DNA of 64,000 nt from JAHJQZ01 sp963676075 (GTDB lineage: Bacteria; Pseudomonadota; Alphaproteobacteria; Rhizobiales; Devosiaceae): positions 248,001-312,000 of the forward strand of contig CAXXNZ010000001.1 of NCBI GenBank assembly GCA_963676075.2, in the 5' to 3' direction. Positions 59,686-64,000 of the stretch are shown here, one piece after another. Each line of letters opens with the position of its first letter. Position 1 is the first letter of the stretch. The notes under the pieces are model-generated. The model did not search any database, was not told where the DNA came from, and was given only the letters and a program-made list of their open reading frames with translations. The position numbers and the translations under genes are program-made.

Positions 59686-61020
59686 ATGAAAACCTGCATG
59701 AATCTGGCCGCAACCGCCGGGCTGGCGCTTGTTCTGGCGACGGGAACGGCTTTGGCCGCCGATGGTGATGTGCTGACCGGCGCTGATGCGTTCGGCAGTT
59801 GGCGCGCGGATGCGCCGGGCGTGATGCGACTGATCACCGAGGCAGACCTTGCAGCCGCATCGGAGAAAAAGGGGTCTTCGAGCAATGGCGCCCGAGTCGT
59901 CGCCCGTCCCAACGGTGTGGTGCTGCAGGTGCCCGAAGGCTTTGTTGTCGAACAGGTGGCCAGCGGGTTCGGTGCGCCGCGCACAATCAGTTTTGCCCCG
60001 AATGGCGATCTGTTCGTCGCCAATTCCTACGCCGGGCAGATCGTTGTCATCCATTTTGACGATGACGGGCGCACGCCGACCGGAAAGTCGGTTTTTGCCG
60101 ATAATCTCAATCAGCCCTACGGCATTGCATTTCATCCCGCCGACAGGCCGGACCATCTTTACGTCGCAACGACGGGCGGGCTGGTCCGCTATCCCTATGA
60201 CGGCGGCAAGGCGCCGTCGGGTCCGGCAGAAACGCTGTTCGACGATATCGCGACCGGTGGGCACTGGACCCGCTCCATCGCCTTCTCGCTAGACGGAGAG
60301 ACGCTTTATTATTCGGTCGGGTCCGGTTCGAATGTCGCTCAAGGCCTGGGCGCCGAGCCAGAGGAGTGGCGCGAGACAGCAGCGCCGGGCGCAGTCTGGG
60401 GCGATGAGGCGGGCAGGGCGCTGGTCTATGCCATGGACGCAGACGGCGACAATCGACGGGTTTGGGCGACGGGGTTGCGCAATTGCTCCGGCATGACGGT
60501 TCAACCGAAAACGGGCGAACCATGGTGCGCCGTCAATGAACGCGACGGTCTCGGCGACAACATCCCGTTCGATTATGCGACCTCGGTCGCCGAAGGCAGC
60601 TTCTATGGTTGGCCGTGGTTCTATATCGGCGCGCATGCCGATCCGCGCCACAACGGCGCCCGCGCCGATCTGGGCGACACGGTCACCGTGCCGGACGTCT
60701 TGCTGCAATCCCACTCGGCGCCGCTCAACATCGCGTTTTATGACAGTTCTGCCTGGGGGGACGCCTATCGCGGCGATGCGTTTCTGGCTTTGCACGGGTC
60801 GTGGAACCGGGGTGAGCGGACAGGCTACAAGATCGTGCGGCTAAAGTTCGAAAACGATGAGCCGACAGGTGTTTACGAGGATTTCGTCACCGGCTTTGTC
60901 GTTGACGATTCCTCGGTTTGGGGACGCCCGGTGGGCGTTGCCGTGGCCCCGAACGGGGATCTCTATTTCTCCGAGGATGGCAACGGATCGATCTGGCGGG
61001 TGCGCAAGACCGGCATGTGA
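59686..61020 (+). CDS. PQQ-dependent sugar / sorbosone dehydrogenase-family beta-propeller protein
   Basis: A 444-residue secreted protein: a signal peptide (LAATAGLALVLATGTALAA), then a six-bladed propeller. EGFVVEQVASGFGAPRTISFAPNGDLFVANS opens the domain; GVAVAPNGDLYFSEDGNGSIWRV closes it. YGWPWFYIGAHADPRHNGARADL and FLALHGSWNRGERTGYKIVRL contain residues that bind PQQ and calcium in the L-sorbosone/glucose dehydrogenase family. It probably oxidises an aldose or sugar aldehyde in the periplasm. AGGAGAAACAGG before ATG 59686 is a good ribosome site. Whether PQQ is made by the host is not shown here. Confidence 0.82.
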   Translation: MKTCMNLAATAGLALVLATGTALAADGDVLTGADAFGSWRADAPGVMRLITEADLAAASEKKGSSSNGARVVARPNGVVLQVPEGFVVEQVASGFGAPRTISFAPNGDLFVANSYAGQIVVIHFDDDGRTPTGKSVFADNLNQPYGIAFHPADRPDHLYVATTGGLVRYPYDGGKAPSGPAETLFDDIATGGHWTRSIAFSLDGETLYYSVGSGSNVAQGLGAEPEEWRETAAPGAVWGDEAGRALVYAMDADGDNRRVWATGLRNCSGMTVQPKTGEPWCAVNERDGLGDNIPFDYATSVAEGSFYGWPWFYIGAHADPRHNGARADLGDTVTVPDVLLQSHSAPLNIAFYDSSAWGDAYRGDAFLALHGSWNRGERTGYKIVRLKFENDEPTGVYEDFVTGFVVDDSSVWGRPVGVAVAPNGDLYFSEDGNGSIWRVRKTGM

Positions 61021-61096
61021 GGCGGGCCTGGGCGCGGCAACGGCGCCCCGCGTCTGCTTGTCACTTCGAGCCAATCCGTTCGCGGTTTCCGACATG

Positions 61097-61122
61097 AAAA
61101 AATCCCCATGCAGGGAATGGGG
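61097..61122 (-). terminator. Rho-independent terminator downstream of the gene at 61278
   Basis: On the minus strand CCCCAT (61122-61117) and ATGGGG (61109-61104) form a six-pair stem, followed by A and six T residues. It lies about 155 bases after the stop of the small unknown gene. Confidence 0.5.
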
Positions 61123-61277
61123 GCTTGGAGGCAGATTTCTCTGGGATTGGGCCAATAAAAGTCGTCGTGCGGACGGCGGGCCGTCCGGAATTGGCCGATT
61201 TGCATGCCCGCACGCTTTCGCGCGATATCAATATCCGTGCGCGCCCTTTGGGCACGGAACAGGACGCGCGTCTGGCC

Positions 61278-61598
61278 TTAGTGCTTGGACACCAGTTTCC
61301 ACGTGCCTTTCGGCGGCACCGAGATCGACGATGGCGTGACGTTGAACACGTCCAGTTCACCGCTGGCATTCAGCGGCAGGTGGTCGATACCGCTTTGAGG
61401 CAACCGGAGCACGCCCTGCAACCCGGCAGCGCCCGCAAGGCCGAGATCCTTGCCGGTCCATGCCGGAACGCCGTTATGGGAGCGGAAGAAGTACGGGCCA
61501 GTCTCCCAGGCATTGATTGCATGTCCGAATTCCAGCGTCAGTTCAGTCGACTTGGAGCCAGCCTTGAGTTCGAAAACGAAGTTGGAACAAGCAGTCAT
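61278..61598 (-). CDS. Small protein of unknown function
   Basis: A 106-residue protein from ATG 61598, with an excellent ribosome site (AAGGAGGGAG). It opens MTACSNFVFELKAGSKSTEL and contains AINAWETGPYFFRSHNGVPA and GVLRLPQSGIDHLPLNASGE, Gly/Pro/Ser-rich loops between short beta strands. There is no signal peptide, membrane segment or recognised motif. A terminator follows. It stands alone on the minus strand between the sugar dehydrogenase and the repeat-rich membrane protein, so context does not help. Confidence 0.5.
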   Translation of the reverse strand: MTACSNFVFELKAGSKSTELTLEFGHAINAWETGPYFFRSHNGVPAWTGKDLGLAGAAGLQGVLRLPQSGIDHLPLNASGELDVFNVTPSSISVPPKGTWKLVSKH

Positions 61599-61887
61599 CT
61601 CTCCCTCCTTCCAGTGGTTGTTTGGTTTCCGTAGACGCGCCCTTGTGACACCTCCACGACCCATCGAATCCACAATTATTAGTTAACCATGATTTGCGGC
61701 TTGTTTGTGATGATTGGCGCATAAATGGCGCCTGCGCTTAATCCACGTTTTGTTTTGCTGTTACAATTGTGGATACTAAAGCTGTAACTACTTGCAGCGT
61801 AACGAGATTGGGTGCGCATGCATCGGTGGATAACTCCCTGCTTTTCGCATCGGGCTTGAGGGTGGGACGTCGCTTGAACGAGATCGC

Positions 61888-63720
61888 CTACTTAAGGCGG
61901 AACTTGTTGCGCAATCCGAGAAGCAGCAGGAACAAAAGCACGCCACCGAAAAGCTGCTGGACGACGGAGGCGAGAACGAACCAGTCGAAATCGAGACCGA
62001 TGGTCTCCTGTACCTGTTTAAGGCGCAGCTCGAAGCCGGAGGCGTAGTCTTCAGGCCTGAGGGCGAAACGGAAGAGCGTGTTCAGGAAGGGCAGGGCGTT
62101 GTGCCAGGAGTATTCGAGAGAGAAGATTAGGCGCAGGCCCATGCCGACGCGGTCGACAAGCATGCCGGAATAGAAGGCAGCAAAAAGCACGAATGAGGCG
62201 ATGAAGCCGTAAAGAGGCGGCGCAATGCTGCGCCCGTAGTCGCTTAGAAGCGCATAGGCGGAATCGAGGAGGAGGGGCCAGAAACCTGTGGTCTCGACGC
62301 CGCGTTTGGCCATCATCTCGCGGGCGAAGAAATAGCTGTCGCGCTCGTGGTCGTTGGCGGCGATGGCCATGGCCTTGAGCTTGCGGAACTTGGCGACGTC
62401 GTCGGGGTCGGTTGCGACACTGAAGAGGCCAAACCGGTTGATCCACGAAGAGTGCTTCAGCCTTCGATTCGGCCAGCGTCGCACTAGCTGCCGCACCCAA
62501 ATCCCGCTGATGAACCGCCGGCGTCGCATTTTAGGCTTGGGTACGTCCATGCGCGCTACTTCGGGCGGACGGTCGAACTTGGCGTCGCGGAAATCGGGTA
62601 TTTCGGCGAAGACGCAGTCCGAGAAGCTTGCCGTGCCGCCGACCGAGAGGCGGGCGAAATTAGCCCCGTCTGGGAAATGTCCTGTAACAAAAAGGCTGCC
62701 AGCAGTTTCGCTGTCCTGGAAGGACAGCAATGCCGCTCCAAACGATTTTGGAGTGAATCGCATGTCGCCGTTTCCGAAGGAGGCGTAGTCGAACGACACG
62801 TTGCCGTTTCCGAAGGAGGCGTTATCGAACGACACGTTGCCGTCTCCGAAGGAGGCGTAGCCAAACGACACGTTGCCGTTTTCAAAAGAGGCCTTGCCGA
62901 ACGACACGTTGCCGTTTCCAAAAGAGGCGTAGCCGAACGACACGTTGCCGTCTCCGAAGGAGGCGTAGTCGAACGACACGTTGCCGTTTCCAAAAGAGTT
63001 GTTGTCGAACCACACGTCGCCGTTTCCAAAAGAGGCGTAGTCGAACGACACGTCACCGTTTCCAAAAGAGGCGAAGCCGAACAACAGGTCGCCGTTTCCA
63101 AAAGAGGCGTAGTCGAACGACACGTCGCCGTGTCCAAAAGAGGCGAAGTCGAACGACACGTCGCCGCTTCCAAAAGAGGCCTTGCCGAACAACACATCGC
63201 CGTTTTCAAAAGAGGCGTTGTCGAACCACACACTGCCGTCTCCGAAGGAGGCGTTGTGGAACGACACGTCGCCGTCTCCGAAGGAGGCGTTGTGGAACGA
63301 CACGTCGCCGTCTCCGAAGGAGGCGTTGTGGAACGACATGTCGCCGTCTCCAAAGGTCGCGTTGTCGAAAGACACACCGCCCGCACCAAACGTCGCGCGG
63401 TCGAACCGCGTCGAGCACGGAAACCGGTAGCCCGAAAAATCGTGCCCCTTTGGTGCCTTGCCGAATTTGTACCGGTCGAAGTGAATGCGAAATCGGGAGC
63501 GCTGTTTTTGTCGCTCGGCCTCATCGTCGATCGAAGCCAGAGCCGCCTCGAAACGATCCACCTTTTCTTGCCATGGGGCGCGCTGGAGGAGCAGGGCGGC
63601 GTTGCGCTCGACGATCGCCTTCTGTTTGGAGCTCCGTCGTTTGTTCTTCCACCGATAGGGCCACCGCCCGGTCTCCTCCTCCAGCCAGTCGTCGAATTCG
63701 GAAAAGTCCGGTTCCGCCAT
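61888..63720 (-). CDS. Membrane protein with eighteen tandem 12-residue repeats and channel-like C-terminus
   Basis: A 610-residue protein from ATG 63720. Residues 1-100 are charged and soluble (EFDDWLEEETGRWPYRWKNK). Residues 109-324 are about 18 repeats of a 12-residue unit (consensus ASFGnGdVSFdn, where lower case varies) plus a degenerate 19th; the pattern resembles pentapeptide-type beta-helix repeats with one aromatic per turn. A basic stretch then leads to two or three membrane helices (LYGFIASFVLFAAFYSGML and DWFVLASVVQQLFGGVLLFL). This resembles pentapeptide-repeat membrane proteins with an ion-channel-like end; no K+ filter sequence is seen. It faces a TetR gene across about 160 bases. 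Confidence 0.75.
   Translation of the reverse strand: MAEPDFSEFDDWLEEETGRWPYRWKNKRRSSKQKAIVERNAALLLQRAPWQEKVDRFEAALASIDDEAERQKQRSRFRIHFDRYKFGKAPKGHDFSGYRFPCSTRFDRATFGAGGVSFDNATFGDGDMSFHNASFGDGDVSFHNASFGDGDVSFHNASFGDGSVWFDNASFENGDVLFGKASFGSGDVSFDFASFGHGDVSFDYASFGNGDLLFGFASFGNGDVSFDYASFGNGDVWFDNNSFGNGNVSFDYASFGDGNVSFGYASFGNGNVSFGKASFENGNVSFGYASFGDGNVSFDNASFGNGNVSFDYASFGNGDMRFTPKSFGAALLSFQDSETAGSLFVTGHFPDGANFARLSVGGTASFSDCVFAEIPDFRDAKFDRPPEVARMDVPKPKMRRRRFISGIWVRQLVRRWPNRRLKHSSWINRFGLFSVATDPDDVAKFRKLKAMAIAANDHERDSYFFAREMMAKRGVETTGFWPLLLDSAYALLSDYGRSIAPPLYGFIASFVLFAAFYSGMLVDRVGMGLRLIFSLEYSWHNALPFLNTLFRFALRPEDYASGFELRLKQVQETIGLDFDWFVLASVVQQLFGGVLLFLLLLGLRNKFRLK
62749..63396 (-). repeat. Tandem 36-base repeats, 18 copies, within the repeat membrane protein
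   Basis: A 36-base unit encodes each 12-residue repeat. Copies near 63230-63340 are almost identical (GAGGCGTTGTGGAACGACAC recurs), which points to recent duplication. A 19th degenerate unit extends to 62713. The variation between units is concentrated at positions that keep the aromatic and Gly residues. Confidence 0.9.
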
Positions 63721-63806
63721 GTTGCTTGCCCTCCCGGCGGACCGATCCGCCCGAAATACGCTAGCAGTCAGCCTGTCACTCTCAAAGCGCGCCAAAACCC
63801 GCACCC

Positions 63807-63846
63807 TTGCATTTAGCGGAACCGTACGGTACGGTACGGCAAATGC
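63807..63846 (+). promoter_or_regulatory. Putative TetR operator and promoter, ACCGTACGGT palindrome
   Basis: GCATTT (63809-63814) mirrors AAATGC (63841-63846) around nested ACCGTACGGT (63821-63830, a perfect palindrome) and overlapping GTACGG units. TTGCAT (63807-63812) and TACGGT (63830-63835), 17 bases apart, make a weak promoter inside the palindrome. This would suit an autoregulating TetR that also acts on the divergent membrane-protein gene. Confidence 0.55.
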
Positions 63847-63884
63847 GACGCGCGGAAATGCGGCGCTGAGGAGACTTTATTGCC

Positions 63885-64000
63885 ATGTTGTCACGCGGAG
63901 CGGCCGAGGCCGAGGAATGGACCCCGCGCCAGGGCGAGGTGCTTGAAGCGGCGCTGAGCATGCTGGTTGCCGGGTCCGACAAGCTGACCATGAACGGGGT
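63885..64000 (+). CDS. TetR-family regulator, N-terminal fragment (truncated by window edge)
   Basis: Only 38 codons are visible: TPRQGEVLEAALSMLVAGSD then KLTMNGV, the first helix and start of the helix-turn-helix of TetR-type proteins. ATG 63885 has GAGGAG upstream. A large palindromic element lies about 40-75 bases before it. The gene runs off the right edge. It is divergent from the repeat-rich membrane protein. The family call rests on the first helix only. Confidence 0.55.
   Translation, partial: MLSRGAAEAEEWTPRQGEVLEAALSMLVAGSDKLTMNG

Noticed and set aside
62749..63396. CRISPR array suggested by the 36-base repeats
   Set aside because: There are no unique spacers, units are directly tandem and translate into a regular protein repeat, and there are no cas genes.
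62677..63816. Long plus-strand open frame opposite the repeat protein, with its own 12-residue periodicity (VSEGGVVERHVA-like)
   Set aside because: The period is a consequence of the 36-base unit, which keeps every frame in step. The minus frame has membrane helices, a plausible start and codon bias; the plus frame has none.

Overview
The window is about 64 kb of GC-rich alphaproteobacterial chromosome, most likely Hyphomicrobiales (Rhizobiales); the family cannot be fixed from sequence alone. The clues are a circularly permuted two-piece tmRNA, the alpha-type SspB adaptor with a ribbon-helix-helix gene beside it, a ClpS2-type adaptor, the order thyA / folA / hflK-hflC-DUF2065-degP / serB / miaA / ilvB-ilvN, an AapJ-like binding protein, and short two-hairpin intergenic repeats like those scattered through rhizobial genomes. 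Nearly all DNA is coding and most genes are housekeeping; there is no prophage, CRISPR array or complete insertion sequence.

Layout. 1-8.4 kb: 5' part of uvrD (running off the left edge), an orphan amino-acid binding protein, a TetR-SDR pair with a palindromic operator, sseA-cysK (sulfur/cysteine metabolism) and a ClC-type channel or exchanger with CBS domains. 8.6-16 kb: a giant AsmA-like envelope protein with an Ala/Lys/Glu tail, two MFS transporters and an effector-binding protein. 16-23 kb: a purQ-purL-bolA-grxD backbone interrupted by a membrane protein, a DXD glycosyltransferase, a phosphotriesterase-family hydrolase and a DUF559 nuclease-like gene embedded in three two-hairpin repeats. 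23-29.7 kb: membrane acyltransferase, GT-C-like enzymes, a UDP-galactopyranose-mutase-like flavoprotein and GtrA, which look like a surface glycan module. 29.9-32.8 kb: an RHH protein, sspB, the permuted ssrA (with its own promoter) and clpS2, a compact group of proteolysis-adaptor functions. 32.9-42.5 kb: thyA, a MazG-like gene, folA, the hflKC-degP membrane quality-control operon, serB and miaA. 42.7-50.5 kb: two unknown genes, an operon joining a Pat-type lysine acetyltransferase to an HDAC-family deacetylase, then ilvB-ilvN behind a leader-peptide attenuator. 50.6-61 kb: kup, acyltransferase, zinc-type alcohol dehydrogenase-like protein, EamA exporter, pdxJ, a lipoprotein, a TVP38 protein, an OYE-family reductase and a PQQ/sorbosone-dehydrogenase-like propeller. 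61-64 kb: a small unknown protein, then a membrane protein built on eighteen tandem 12-residue repeats, divergent from a TetR gene cut by the right edge.

The points most worth following are the DUF559 gene that ends inside a REP-like repeat whose hairpins show compensatory changes, the 12-residue-repeat membrane protein, the acetyltransferase/deacetylase operon, the uncharacterised glycan module, and the ssrA-sspB-clpS2 neighbourhood. Function calls rest on recognised motifs and family knowledge; no database search was run.
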